A DNA stretch of 64,000 nucleotides. It comes from Pseudomonas baetica (GTDB taxonomy: Bacteria; Pseudomonadota; Gammaproteobacteria; Pseudomonadales; Pseudomonadaceae). The notes beneath the pieces were generated by a model. The model was not told where the DNA came from, ran no database searches, and saw nothing but the letters and a program-made list of their open reading frames with translations. Within the stretch, counting starts at the first letter, position 1; the number at the start of each line of letters is the position of its first letter. A program made the position numbers and the translations under genes. Positions 30,073-41,408 of this stretch are shown here, piece by piece. The stretch spans positions 1,984,001 to 2,048,000 of the forward strand of contig NZ_PHHE01000001.1 in assembly GCF_002813455.1 (NCBI RefSeq). Reading direction: 5' to 3'.

Positions 30073-31110
30073 ATGGCTATTCATGCTTATGTTGGAAAGC
30101 CGGGCCATGGCAAGAGCTATGGTGTTGTTGAGCATGTGGTAATTCCTTCGCTCAAACAAAACAGGCATGTGGTTACTAATATTCCGCTGTCAATCGACGA
30201 TCTTCTTTCTACTTACGGCGGCAACATTACCCAGCTTCCGCCAAACTGGTTTGAGCTTGATGATCTTTCGCATATTATTCCTCCCGGATCTGTTGCGATC
30301 ATCGATGAATGCTGGAGGCGTTGGCCGGCAGGTCAAAATACAAATCACGCAAACTTTACTGATAAATCCCTGTTAGCTGAACACCGGCATCGTGTTGATG
30401 CAAATAACAACTCAATGCGTGTTGTATTGGTTACGCAAGATCTAGCGCAAATTTCGTCGTGGGTTCGTCTTTTAATTGAAACCACGTATAGAATTAGAAA
30501 GCTGAGCAAGAAAGCTTTTAAGGTTGACATTTATAACGGCGCTGTTACTGGTGACTCCCCGTCAAAATCGAAGCTTGTAAGAACTACGGCAGGCACATTC
30601 AAGCCTTCTGTTTATTCTTTCTATAAATCAGCAACTCAATCTGATTCGGGAGCTGTTGGTGATGAGTCGTCTGCTGACGGTCGTGCCAGTATTCTTCGTT
30701 CGTTCGGTCTTTGGTCAACAATTGTCGTGTTTGTTTTATTTATCGGCCTAGGCATTTTTGGGGTAAAGAGTTTCTTTTCCGCTAGCTCTCCCGGTGTGGT
30801 AGAACACGATATTCCTTCGTCTGTTTCAAAGCCACCAATCAAATCATCTGAACCTGCTATTTCTACGACTTGGCGTTTAGTTGGGTTTATTCATCCATCA
30901 AAACCAGACCAGTCCTCTAAAGCTGTCGCTGAGGCTTTAGCCTTAATAGCAGATAATAATGGAAACACTCGATACATTTCGTTTTCTAACTGTCGATACT
31001 TTCCTGATTACATTGAAGCCTATTGCATAGTCGATGGCTTCAAGGTCACCAACTGGTCGCTTAAAAAGTCTATCCCCATTGTAGGTGGGTTAATTGGCGG
31101 TGGTGTTTAG
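30073..31110 (+). CDS. zot: Zot/pI-type assembly ATPase (unit 1)
   Basis: 345 aa inner-membrane motor. Walker A GKPGHGKS (8-15), Walker B VAIIDE (74-79) and TQDLAQI, then a single membrane helix (213-231) and a periplasmic domain. The Zot N-terminal domain drives extrusion of phage DNA through the envelope, replacing the ssDNA-binding protein with coat. It starts 3 bases after the pVI-like stop. The C-terminal part could meet the secretin encoded next. Confidence 0.93.
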   Translation: MAIHAYVGKPGHGKSYGVVEHVVIPSLKQNRHVVTNIPLSIDDLLSTYGGNITQLPPNWFELDDLSHIIPPGSVAIIDECWRRWPAGQNTNHANFTDKSLLAEHRHRVDANNNSMRVVLVTQDLAQISSWVRLLIETTYRIRKLSKKAFKVDIYNGAVTGDSPSKSKLVRTTAGTFKPSVYSFYKSATQSDSGAVGDESSADGRASILRSFGLWSTIVVFVLFIGLGIFGVKSFFSASSPGVVEHDIPSSVSKPPIKSSEPAISTTWRLVGFIHPSKPDQSSKAVAEALALIADNNGNTRYISFSNCRYFPDYIEAYCIVDGFKVTNWSLKKSIPIVGGLIGGGV

Positions 31111-31163
31111 CGTAGCGCAAACGACGCCGCTAATTAATCCACCCACCACTTGGAACTCCAGTC

Positions 31164-32408
31164 ATGATTAACTCTAAGATGATTCACCGTTTCTGCCTGT
31201 CCATTAGCCTTGTTCTTTTTTTATCTGTTTCCCAAGCTGAAACTGTTACGCCTCCGCTTAATTTTGACTTTCAAAGCATTCAAGTTTCTTCGGCATTACA
31301 ACTCCTTGCCGACTATCGTGGTTTAAATCTTGTGCTGGATGACAGTATTCACGGTTCGCTTTCCATGCGAATGAAGGATGTCACCTGGGATGAGGCAATT
31401 GAATATGTATCGTCTGCCAAGGGCTTGCTATATAGCGTAGAAGGTAACTTTTTGCGCGTAAGCTCACTCCAGCGCCCTAGCGAGTATTCAAAGCAGTCTT
31501 ATGGCGTCTTTCAACAGCTCAAAGATTCAAGCTCTTCTGCCGCCAATTCGTCTTTCAGAGTTTCTATTTTTAAAGTGCATAATATCTTGTCGTCTGACGC
31601 TATAAAGGCATTTGCTCTCGATCAGGGCGAGAGCCTTAACTTTGAGGATGACTCTTCTATTATTGTTGCTCGGATGTCTGACAGCAGGCTTTCTGATTTT
31701 CGTACTTATCTTGCTGCTGTTGATTACTCAAGAAAGCAGGTGATGATTGAGGCTCGCATAGTCGAAGTTGATCGATCCTACTCCAAAAATCTCGGCGTCC
31801 AATGGGGTGGATCTGTTGGCAGCGGCGCCGGTACTGTCACTGGGTCTGTACCACTTGGACTTTCAGCGGCCGCTGTTGCTGGATTCGGTATCGTCTCCAA
31901 ATCAGTCAATCTTGACGTGGCCCTCAGCGCAATGGAACAGCGCGGGAAAGGCCGCGTTATCTCTAGTCCGCGCGTATACACCTCTGATCGACACCAAGCC
32001 AAAATCGTTAAGGGATCTCAGGTTCCTTACCAGCAGTCCGCAGGGGAGGGGTCAACATCAATTTCTTTTAAGGAGGCTGCGTTATCTTTGGACGTCACTC
32101 CGTTCGTTAACGAGAAGGGTGTATTGCTCGATGTTATTCTTTCTAAGGACGAACCAGATTATTCCAACGCCATGAATGGTGTTCCACCAATCAACACCAC
32201 GTCGCTTACCTCCCGGGTTTTTTCAGGCTTCGGTCAGACTGTGGCCCTTGGCGGTGTCTACTCGGACGTCGACACGACAGTGACCAAGAGTGTTCCGTTT
32301 CTCGGGAAAATTCCCGGTTTTAAATGGTTGTTTACCAGTAGCTCGACCGTATCTAATAGCACTGAGCTTGTGCTTTTCCTCACACCTGTTTTGGTCGAGA
32401 AGCAATGA
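31164..32408 (+). CDS. Phage-encoded secretin (pIV type, unit 1)
   Basis: 414 aa. Signal peptide (to SVSQA), an N0/STN domain (about 30-95, FDFQSIQVSSALQLLADYRG), an N1-like domain and the secretin barrel (about 190-412) with the conserved VPFLGKIPGFKWLF and ELVLFLTPVLVEK. It forms the outer-membrane pore through which particles leave. Many inoviruses (CTX, for one) borrow the host type II secretin; this one brings its own. GGAACTCC precedes the ATG. Confidence 0.92.
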   Translation: MINSKMIHRFCLSISLVLFLSVSQAETVTPPLNFDFQSIQVSSALQLLADYRGLNLVLDDSIHGSLSMRMKDVTWDEAIEYVSSAKGLLYSVEGNFLRVSSLQRPSEYSKQSYGVFQQLKDSSSSAANSSFRVSIFKVHNILSSDAIKAFALDQGESLNFEDDSSIIVARMSDSRLSDFRTYLAAVDYSRKQVMIEARIVEVDRSYSKNLGVQWGGSVGSGAGTVTGSVPLGLSAAAVAGFGIVSKSVNLDVALSAMEQRGKGRVISSPRVYTSDRHQAKIVKGSQVPYQQSAGEGSTSISFKEAALSLDVTPFVNEKGVLLDVILSKDEPDYSNAMNGVPPINTTSLTSRVFSGFGQTVALGGVYSDVDTTVTKSVPFLGKIPGFKWLFTSSSTVSNSTELVLFLTPVLVEKQ

Positions 32409-32450
32409 CAGGCGTCATTTTCCTCTGGCGTTAGCCTGGTGAGGCCCGCA

Positions 32451-32609
32451 ATGCACAATCAAATCGACAAATTGATAGCTGAAACGATGAAGATCGATGT
32501 TGATGCAAGCAAGGTAACTGCGGAAATATTCTGGATTCCACTGGCAATTTCGATAGGATTGATCTCTTTCGTAGCTACCATAACTGCGGTTATTTTGAAG
32601 CTACTTTGA
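32451..32609 (+). CDS. Small single-helix membrane protein (unit 1)
   Basis: 52 aa, start ATG 32451 with GAGG 6 bases upstream. Soluble N-terminus (MHNQIDKLIAETMKIDVDAS), then one membrane helix (IPLAISIGLISFVATITAVI). It follows the secretin and is conserved base for base in all units. Possible roles are a minor coat or superinfection factor; nothing decides. Confidence 0.6.
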   Translation: MHNQIDKLIAETMKIDVDASKVTAEIFWIPLAISIGLISFVATITAVILKLL

Positions 32610-32681
32610 CATTCTCATATAACTAAACTAAACAACTATTTAGCATAGTTATTCCTTAGGGGTATATGGGCGAGTAGGGTG

Positions 32682-32945
32682 CTAGATAATCGCAGGTAGC
32701 TCCTTTCCAGTTAACAAACGGTTATCCAAGCTAATAAATTCGAATTCATCACTATGCGCATAAATTTGCCGTGTTGCATTGCCGATAATTCGACTGTTGA
32801 AGGCTGCAACCTCTGTTTTTTCTAACGGGATCACTCGCTCGTTTGCCTCGTAGTCGCCTAGAACAGCGATATCTTTGCTCAAGGGGATGAAAATACTGAC
32901 GTCTCTCAGCGCGAACCCCAAGCCCCAGCCATCGTCAGGTCGATC
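32682..32945 (-). pseudogene. DUF4238 cargo gene, C-terminal remnant (unit 1)
   Basis: Corresponds to the last 87 or so codons of the intact gene at 53181-54035. The 5' part is replaced by the IS starting at 32946, so it has no native start or promoter. Confidence 0.88.
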
Positions 32946-34180
<1,235 letters not shown>

Positions 34181-34267
34181 AACTGCCGGCTGATAGCTTC
34201 CTTGGTTGTTGAATGAGTCTGACGTACAATTTTTGCTTTCTAATGAGCAGTTTTGATAAGGAATCCC

Positions 34268-34648
34268 ATGACGCAATCGCAAGATCTTCACAAAGAAAAA
34301 GCTCGAATTTCCGTTGCTTTTCAGACCGCTGAAGGTACCGAAATAGCCGCATTTCGTGAGTTTTGGCGGACAAATTGTGAGCAGGCAAACCAAGGGTATC
34401 TAAATTTTTTACAAGTCATGAATGGCTCCGAGCAAATATCATTTGCAAAGGTTTCGGAGCTTGAAGAGGTGTTCTTGCGCCTGTGTCAGTACGATTACGT
34501 ATTAAACGAAAAATCCAAAGATCTACCAGTTGAAGGTGATGTGCACGCTGGTGTTCAGATCCGGTTGAATGACGCTGTCAAATGGGTTGCGTTTGCTCGG
34601 CAGAGCATGAAGCATATTCGCGGCTGGACCTTTCCAATGAATCGTTGA
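34268..34648 (+). CDS. Inovirus protein A (unit 2)
   Basis: 126 aa, identical to the unit 1 copy at 24012. The promoter is kept upstream, but the sequence before it is now the IS end rather than the hairpin. Confidence 0.62.
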   Translation: MTQSQDLHKEKARISVAFQTAEGTEIAAFREFWRTNCEQANQGYLNFLQVMNGSEQISFAKVSELEEVFLRLCQYDYVLNEKSKDLPVEGDVHAGVQIRLNDAVKWVAFARQSMKHIRGWTFPMNR

Positions 34649-34687
34649 TCCGTCAATCAGGGAAAGACTCGTCTAGCCCGCCGGGTT

Positions 34688-34962
34688 GAGTTTCCGATTC
34701 GGAAACTTCGCTCCATGGCCGCAGTTTCGCGGCCGCGAAACTTTTCTCTCCGACGGGATTGACCAAGCCAAAAGGGAAGGATTCCGGCTAGCCTGAGTTT
34801 CCGATTCGGAAACTTCGCTCCATGGCCGCAGTTTCGCGCCCGCGAAACTTTTCTCTCCAGGATTGACCAAGCCAAAAAAGGGAAGGATTCCGGCTAGCCT
34901 AGGTTTCCGATTCGGAAACTTCCCTCCCTGACCCGCAGTTTCGCGCCCGCGAAACTTTTTTG
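34688..34962. repeat. Three 107-bp palindromic tandem repeats (unit 2)
   Basis: Identical to 24432-24706. Confidence 0.85.
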
Positions 34963-35047
34963 TACGCTCCCCAAACATCATGATTTCGAAGCTCTCTCAT
35001 TGCTTGAGGCATCTGTTACGCTCGATGCTTCAACCAAGGGGATGCAT

Positions 35048-35308
35048 ATGCAATATAAAGGCAAAGCTATTTTGACTCTTCGCTGTCTGCTGACCGTTCC
35101 GCGTCAAATGACGGTGGCCACCAACATCGACGTTTCGGTAACGCCTCGCGATAATCATGTCGTAATTGCTGCAACGCTCGCCGAAGAAGTCCCCAACGTT
35201 TCTGAGCTTGATATTTCAATTGAGGATGAGGTTCATCGTTTTGTGGTGGATTCAACGACGCATCTTGGTCGCCAATACGTCTTCTTCTGTTTCCCCGTTG
35301 CAGACTGA
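35048..35308 (+). CDS. Inovirus protein B (unit 2)
   Basis: 86 aa, identical to the copy at 24792, followed by the same terminator (35417-35449). Confidence 0.58.
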   Translation: MQYKGKAILTLRCLLTVPRQMTVATNIDVSVTPRDNHVVIAATLAEEVPNVSELDISIEDEVHRFVVDSTTHLGRQYVFFCFPVAD

Positions 35309-35594
35309 AACCTCGACCTGCCCGCAGGGCATTAGGCGCCACGCTAATCGGTAGCCAGGCTAATCAACATCCGCGCCGATACCCGGCAACGCCGGCCGCT
35401 CTCAAGCCCAATAAAAAACCCCCGGCGATCGACAAATCACCGAGGGTTTCTTTCGCGTTAAAACCTCTGAGGATCGCTCTGAGGGCACTTCGCGCATTGT
35501 TCTGCCAAGAGCTTTTTACGCGGTCTTACGCGCAGCCTGCACGGTCCCGTGACGTCCAGCACTATCTTAGGATAGGTCCCGGAGGTCCGATTTC

Positions 35595-35807
35595 TCAGCG
35601 AGTCTCAGGTTTCCCGATGAGGCGTTTTTCAGTGTCCTCGATGGTTGATGCCCTCACGTAACAGGCACCCGTAGCTTTTTGGCCTTGTATTCGTTGGATC
35701 ATCAGCATCTTTGCCATGCTTTCTTTGCAATGTGCCTCGGAGTCGCTTGCAAAGGTTTCAGGCACCTTTCCCTCAATCAACATGATGAAAAACCACATTT
35801 TCAGCAT
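35595..35807 (-). CDS. Small inovirus protein on the repressor strand (unit 2)
   Basis: 70 aa, identical to the copy at 25339, with the same GGAGG site. Confidence 0.58.
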   Translation of the reverse strand: MLKMWFFIMLIEGKVPETFASDSEAHCKESMAKMLMIQRIQGQKATGACYVRASTIEDTEKRLIGKPETR

Positions 35808-35909
35808 GGCGCCTCCATGGCTTTCGGAGCGAAGCGGGTGGGGGTGTTGTTACACCCCCACTTTGGTATGGTTTTCCATACTTTCCAACCTTCACACGAC
35901 CTGCTTTTG

Positions 35910-36275
35910 CTATCTCAGCGCTTCTTGCTCGTACCCGAAAAGCACACCTTTCAAGGCGATTTTGGCTTGATTACGGATATCTACAGGTAGGGCTTCAAAC
36001 CGCCGAAGAATAGGCAACATGTCTTGGGATACAACCATTTCAGAAGGCTCTAATAAGAGTTCATCAGTGGTTGTTCCCAGCACTTGGGCAAGGCTTACCA
36101 CCTTGTCAGCCGACGGCATTCCGCGGCCTGCTTCGTAGGAGGTGTAACTCGACTTACTAATACCCGCAGCCTCCCAAACGGCCTGTTGGGTCAACCCTTT
36201 GGCCTCCCGATACCGTCTCAGATTTGTTCCGATGGTCATGGCTCTGCTGCCTGCGTGGTTGCTCATGCTTTCCAT
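35910..36275 (-). CDS. XRE-type phage repressor (unit 2)
   Basis: 121 aa, identical to the unit 1 repressor. Three copies of the same repressor should raise immunity against related phages and hold the array silent. Confidence 0.85.
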   Translation of the reverse strand: MESMSNHAGSRAMTIGTNLRRYREAKGLTQQAVWEAAGISKSSYTSYEAGRGMPSADKVVSLAQVLGTTTDELLLEPSEMVVSQDMLPILRRFEALPVDIRNQAKIALKGVLFGYEQEALR

Positions 36276-36283
36276 CGTATTAA

Positions 36284-36381
36284 CTGTCTATCCATACAGT
36301 ATCTATATATCGGTACATTTCTGCTTGCATTTGAGCATTCGATAGTCTCATAATCCTGCCACTTCTGTATTGGAATACAGA
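36284..36381. promoter_or_regulatory. Divergent control region with two LexA-like palindromes (unit 2)
   Basis: Same two CTGT-N8-ACAG palindromes and rep promoter as at 26028-26125. Confidence 0.62.
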
Positions 36382-36398
36382 TATTGACAGGATTTCCC

Positions 36399-37531
36399 AT
36401 GTTCATCGATTGGCTGACGATTTCGCAGGAGCACGATCACGATCTTCCGATCGTGTGCGACGTCTTTACCCTAACGATAGACGCGAACAGTAATGAAGTG
36501 TTGAGCACCCGGCAGCCTCGCTTCAAACATGAAGCGAGCTTCTCTACCTCCGTCAGCATTCACGTTCAGGGTCGGAAGATTCGCGTTGAAGGAAATCCCA
36601 GCCGGGTAGGGCGGCTGGACAACTTATTCGGGTTTGCCTCTATCGAGCAATGCGTCTCGGTATACAACGCTTTGTTGCGTGAATACGGTCTTCCTGGCTT
36701 CACACGTTGCACCCGCCTAGATATTCGTCAGGGTGAGTCAGGTGCAAAGTCCGGCGACCGTATCGCTGACGGGGCAAAGATTGAACGGATCGACCTGACC
36801 ACCAATGTTTCGTTGGGTGAGGGCAATGTACTTGCCTATTTACGCGGCGTTTCTAGTCAGCGAATCGGGCATTCCATCGGTTTTTTGTATCCCAATGGTC
36901 GCACTGTTGCTTGGACGCCAAAGGGCAACGGCAAAGGCGGGCGACTCCAATATCGAAAGGCATATGACAAGGCCTTTGAGATGGATCAGAACTGCCTTCC
37001 AAAAATAAAGCGTGTTTTTGGCGAAGACTCACCTGAGTACAAATATGTTCAGCGGGTAAAAAACTACTGTGCCCAAGAAGGCGTAGTCCGCATGGAACAA
37101 GAGCTTAAAAGCGAATATTTACAGCGTGAAGCCCTTTGCTATTGGGCCTATTTGATGAAAGGCGTCTGGCCGAACTCCACAGTGAGTTTCTTAAAATAGA
37201 TGAAAAGTTGAAGGTGACAGCCATGGATATTGTGAGCATTGCTGAACAATTGGTTGCTGAGGGTGTTTGCGACACTCTACGTTCTGCTCGTACCACGGCT
37301 AGTTACGCTCTTGAGTGGATGTCTGGCACATCCAACATTGACTTTTCAAAGTCTCAGGTAAAAGGACATGCGGCCAAACTTAATCGTATCGGCATCAACA
37401 TTCGCAATGCTTGCGATACGAGTCGTTTTGCTCCGGTGTTTGTCCGCCAGTGTCGGGAAGTGACGAAAAGTACTCTGTCTATACCAACATGGTACCAGCG
37501 CCCTAATCATCTGCAGCAGGTTGCCGCGTGA
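36399..37531 (+). pseudogene. Replication initiation protein, frameshifted (unit 2)
   Basis: A four-G run in units 1 and 3 is three G here (about 37144), after CTATT. The frame then ends at 37199 (about 266 codons), and the second part continues in another frame to 37531. If real, this unit cannot initiate its own replication, although Rep from units 1 and 3 could act in trans. Confidence 0.8.
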
Positions 37532-37761
37532 GAACGGTAAGTTTTCAGGGGACTCAGCTCACAAGCGGACAGCGAAGGAGATTGGCTGAACAGCAGCAAG
37601 TTCGCGATTTTTTTATCAACCCGGTTCTTGCTCAGCAGGTCGAGCAAGCGCTCAAGGCTGTCGAGGCCCGAAAAGAGCAGGGTGTTAAGCCAGAGCGTAT
37701 CTGGATGCTAGAGCGTCAAGAAGCAGGAACAACCTCGGTGGCTGAATGGATGGGTTTCTAA
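37528..37761 (+). CDS. Small phage protein G (unit 2)
   Basis: 77 aa, identical to the copy at 27273. GTG start overlapping the rep stop. Confidence 0.66.
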   Translation: MRTVSFQGTQLTSGQRRRLAEQQQVRDFFINPVLAQQVEQALKAVEARKEQGVKPERIWMLERQEAGTTSVAEWMGF

Positions 37762-38018
37762 TGGATAAGAAACAGTTTCAAACTCTCCGCTGGAATGTTG
37801 AGGCCGATATTCGCAACCACGTTAGCGATGAGTCGCTAGTAAAAAGCATTGCAAATGATGTTATGCGAACTGTATTGGCTGACTTTTCGAATCAGGCGAT
37901 TGCTCGACAACGCAGCAAGCGTCAATTTCTGACTTTCAGGCGCAACCCTGAAGTCATTGCGCCCAGTTGGGCATACCGCAAGCCTGGCACTGTCCCTGGC
38001 TTTCCAACACTGAGATAA
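37761..38018 (+). CDS. Small phage protein H (unit 2)
   Basis: 85 aa, identical to the copy at 27506. Confidence 0.66.
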   Translation: MDKKQFQTLRWNVEADIRNHVSDESLVKSIANDVMRTVLADFSNQAIARQRSKRQFLTFRRNPEVIAPSWAYRKPGTVPGFPTLR

Positions 38019-38027
38019 GGGCATTAC

Positions 38028-38324
38028 ATGTCTAACGTAATCGTAGTTGAAGTAACTGGCAATCATCGTAGTGGTACCGCCGCGAAAAGCGGCAAACCTT
38101 ATTGCATGTTTGAAGCATATGCTCACTTGCCAAATATTCCATACCCGCAAAAATGTACTTTTTACGCTGAAACCCCACAGCAGGTTCCTCAGCCGGGAAA
38201 GTATGAGTGCGATGTTATTGCACAGGTTCGGGATGACCGTCTCATTTTTGAAGTCGATCCTCGCCAAGGGCGTCGTGTCAGTTCGAACGCTCCGATTTCT
38301 TCGGCAACTCCTAAGTCTGCGTAA
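38028..38324 (+). CDS. Phage ssDNA-binding protein (unit 2)
   Basis: 98 aa, identical to the copy at 27773. Confidence 0.8.
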   Translation: MSNVIVVEVTGNHRSGTAAKSGKPYCMFEAYAHLPNIPYPQKCTFYAETPQQVPQPGKYECDVIAQVRDDRLIFEVDPRQGRRVSSNAPISSATPKSA

Positions 38325-38548
38325 TGCCCGGCATTCTTTTCTGTCCATCTGAGATTTCTATCGATGGCGGTTTGCCGGTTTGTTCTACTTCTTGGGAGGC
38401 TTTGCCTTACATGCCTCCCTTTGATCCGTCTCAGCTTGATCCAACTACTTTGGCGCAAGCATTTGGGGCCGGATTCACACTAGTCGCTTTCTTTATGATC
38501 GGGTCTATGGGTATCCGGGCGTTTCTTAATTTCATCAAGCAATCCTGA
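38324..38548 (+). CDS. Probable minor coat protein (unit 2)
   Basis: 74 aa, identical to the copy at 28069. Confidence 0.62.
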   Translation: MPGILFCPSEISIDGGLPVCSTSWEALPYMPPFDPSQLDPTTLAQAFGAGFTLVAFFMIGSMGIRAFLNFIKQS

Positions 38549-38558
38549 GGATTCAATC

Positions 38559-38786
38559 ATGTTTAAAAAGACGAGTGCTGTAGTTGTGTCTGCTGTTGCC
38601 TTGGCTGTTGTTGCACCATCAGTATTCGCCGCTGATCCTGCGGGCGGCTGGGATTATACCGGTCTTACTTCCTCCATCGATTTCAGCACTATTTCCGTCG
38701 GTGTTCTTGCCGTGGCTGGAATCTTGGCCGGTGTGTACGCCGGTATCAAAGGTGCCAAAATCGTGCTGGGTTTCCTGCGCGGTTAA
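38559..38786 (+). CDS. Major coat protein (unit 2)
   Basis: 75 aa precursor, identical to the copy at 28304, followed by the same UUCG terminator at 38808-38833. Confidence 0.92.
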   Translation: MFKKTSAVVVSAVALAVVAPSVFAADPAGGWDYTGLTSSIDFSTISVGVLAVAGILAGVYAGIKGAKIVLGFLRG

Positions 38787-38960
38787 ATCACCTCTTCTGA
38801 TTGACCTGGGTGTCTTCGGGCACCCTTTTTTTTACCTGAATATTTGCAACAGCGAAGAGTCTCGCTATTTGCCTGAGGCCTGCAAAATGGATCAGCTCTA
38901 TTACTTGCTATGTTTTGCATCGGTTGTGGTTGCTCGTTCGCTACCTTCTCGGGTGGTGAT

Positions 38961-40020
38961 ATGAGAGCAACGGCTTTTTTCTTTTAACCGCGCTTTTTAG
39001 TGCCAATAGCTTTGCCGGTTATTACTACACGATTGCCGACGGTGTAACTGAGTATCCGACACCTGATGCAGCGTGTACCTTTGTGCTTTCCACATATACG
39101 GACGTTACCTATACAAATCTTACTTTCAATCATTGGGGCACACTTACCGACACAGGTGATCCTGTAGCAGCTGGTTCAGGTTACTGCTATTACAACAGAA
39201 CCAATAAATGGGGTGAGGTTTCTGTAAAGCGCATCCAGCAGTAATCAAACAACACATTTCGAATGAGCACGTACCTAACGAGTGCGCAGGCGCTCCTGCT
39301 GCCATTGTCAGTCGCGGCCCTTATTCCTCGGTAGTGCGCAGTGATGGTAAGAACTATGTGGTTGGTTCATCTCCATCTTCTGTGTGTTCGGGTAATTGCT
39401 TATATGAAAAGCCTGATGCCGCCAATACCAAGGACTGCTTTGTTTTATCATCGGATGCACAAACTGGTTTTTGTAATTATGGCTTCACTTTAGTCACAGC
39501 TGATAACGGTGATGGGACGAGCTGTTCAGTTAACACCTCAATTCCTTATGAAACCGGTTCTAGCCTGAATGGCTCAGGACTGGTGGTGAGGATGAAGATT
39601 GCGACACAACTCTCCCCAACAATACCTGCGATAGCACTGGTGGTGAGGGTGGTGGAGACGGTTCTGGTGATGGAACGGTGATGGGAGTGGAGAGGGTGGT
39701 AGCTCCAATGATGGCTTTAAGACCCCCGGAAAGCCTGATCTTGATCCTAGGGAAGGTCAGCGAAAGCCTCGCATAGCTTCGCAATATCTAGGCTTCAGTT
39801 CGACCTTTCAGGAATCTGTTACGTACACCACAATCAAATCCTCTTTTCAAAATATCGGTGATCCTGGTGCAGCGTGCCCCGTTGCAACTATTGATCTTTT
39901 TGGAACAAATATAACCTTCGATTCCCACTGCATTATTTTGAGTCTATCGCACCTACATTGTCCTTTGTGTTCATGGCGGCGTGGGCTTTATTGGCCGTTT
40001 TTATTATTCTTTCAGCTTAG
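38961..40020 (+). pseudogene. pIII-type adsorption protein, several frameshifts (unit 2)
   Basis: Relative to 28708-29772 this copy lacks single bases in the signal-peptide T-run (about 38985), at AAGCG-CATC (about 39230), GCTCAG-GACT (about 39577), GTGATG-GAAC (about 39673) and a T-run (about 39939); two more losses lie in the leader. No continuous product is possible. The surviving open stretch is about 39334-39681. Confidence 0.8.
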
Positions 40021-40029
40021 GTAAACCAC

Positions 40030-40315
40030 ATGCTAAGTGATTTCTCTGCATGGCTCAGGGATGTAGTAAGTGATGTCGCGCAATTTTCATTGATATGCTT
40101 CTTAATCTGTTGGACTGGATCTGGGCAGCGTTTGTCACTTTGATCGACTCACTGCCCATTGCAAGTACTGTTGAGCAAGCGGCTGGATTGTTTACAGCAA
40201 TACCGCCATCGGTTTGGTATTTCATGAATGTGTTCCAGATACCGAATGAATCATTAGTGTTATAAGTGCATATTTAATTCGTTTCTTTATTCGTCGGCTT
40301 CCATTCATTGGGTGA
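40030..40315 (+). pseudogene. pVI-like protein, frameshifted (unit 2)
   Basis: Two one-base losses, in a T-run near 40086 and at GAATG-AATC near 40249, break the 95-codon frame seen at 29782. Confidence 0.8.
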
Positions 40316-40318
40316 TGT

Positions 40319-41355
40319 ATGGCTATTCATGCTTATGTTGGAAAGCCGGCCATGGCAAGAGCTATGGTGTTGTTGAGCATGTGGTAATTCCTTCGCTCAA
40401 ACAAAACAGGCATGTGGTTACTAATATTCCGCTGTCAATCGACGATCTTCTTTCTACTTACGGCGGCAACATTACCCAGCTTCCGCCAAACTGGTTTGAG
40501 CTTGATGATCTTTCGCATATTATTCCTCCCGGATCTGTTGCGATCATCGATGAATGCTGGAGGCGTTGGCCGGCAGGTCAAAATACAAATCACGCAAACT
40601 TTACTGATAAATCCCTGTTAGCTGAACACCGGCATCGTGTTGATGCAAATAACAACTCAATGCGTGTTGTATTGGTTACGCAAGATCTAGCGCAAATTTC
40701 GTCGTGGGTTCGTCTTTTAATTGAAACCACGTATAGAATTAGAAAGCTGAGCAAGAAAGCTTTTAAGGTTGACATTTATAACGGCGCTGTTACTGGTGAC
40801 TCCCCGTCAAAATCGAAGCTTGTAAGAACTACGGCAGGCACATTCAAGCCTTCTGTTTATTCTTTCTATAAATCAGCAACTCAATCTGATTCGGGAGCTG
40901 TTGGTGATGAGTCGTCTGCTGACGGTCGTGCCAGTATTCTTCGTTCGTTCGGTCTTTGGTCAACAATTGTCGTGTTTGTTTTATTTATCGGCCTAGGCAT
41001 TTTTGGGGTAAAGAGTTTCTTTTCCGCTAGCTCTCCCGGTGTGGTAGAACACGATATTCCTTCGTCTGTTTCAAAGCCACCAATCAAATCATCTGAACCT
41101 GCTATTTCTACGACTTGGCGTTTAGTTGGGTTTATTCATCCATCAAAACCAGACCAGTCCTCTAAAGCTGTCGCTGAGGCTTTAGCCTTAATAGCAGATA
41201 ATAATGGAAACACTCGATACATTTCGTTTTCTAACTGTCGATACTTTCCTGATTACATTGAAGCCTATTGCATAGTCGATGGCTTCAAGGTCACCAACTG
41301 GTCGCTTAAAAAGTCTATCCCCATTGTAGGTGGGTTAATTGGCGGTGGTGTTTAG
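40319..41355 (+). pseudogene. Zot/pI ATPase, frameshifted near the start (unit 2)
   Basis: One G is missing in the Walker A codons (about 40349, GCCGGCC for GCCGGGCC). The native start no longer joins the body; an upstream ATG at 40312 happens to restore the frame with an altered first 11 residues, losing part of the P-loop. Confidence 0.75.
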
Positions 41356-41408
41356 CGTAGCGCAAACGACGCCGCTAATTAATCCACCCACCACTTGGAA
41401 CTCCAGTC

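Larger units (their letters stand above)
23925..32945 (+). mobile_element. Inovirus prophage unit 1 (right end truncated by IS)
   Basis: Gene order is unknown A, repeats, unknown B, small minus-strand gene, repressor (minus), rep, two small genes, ssDNA-binding protein, minor coat, major coat, terminator, pIII-like, pVI-like, Zot/pI, secretin, small membrane protein, truncated DUF4238 (minus). This is a complete filamentous-phage set for replication, structure, assembly and exit. No integrase is present, so host XerCD use is expected. Confidence 0.93.
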
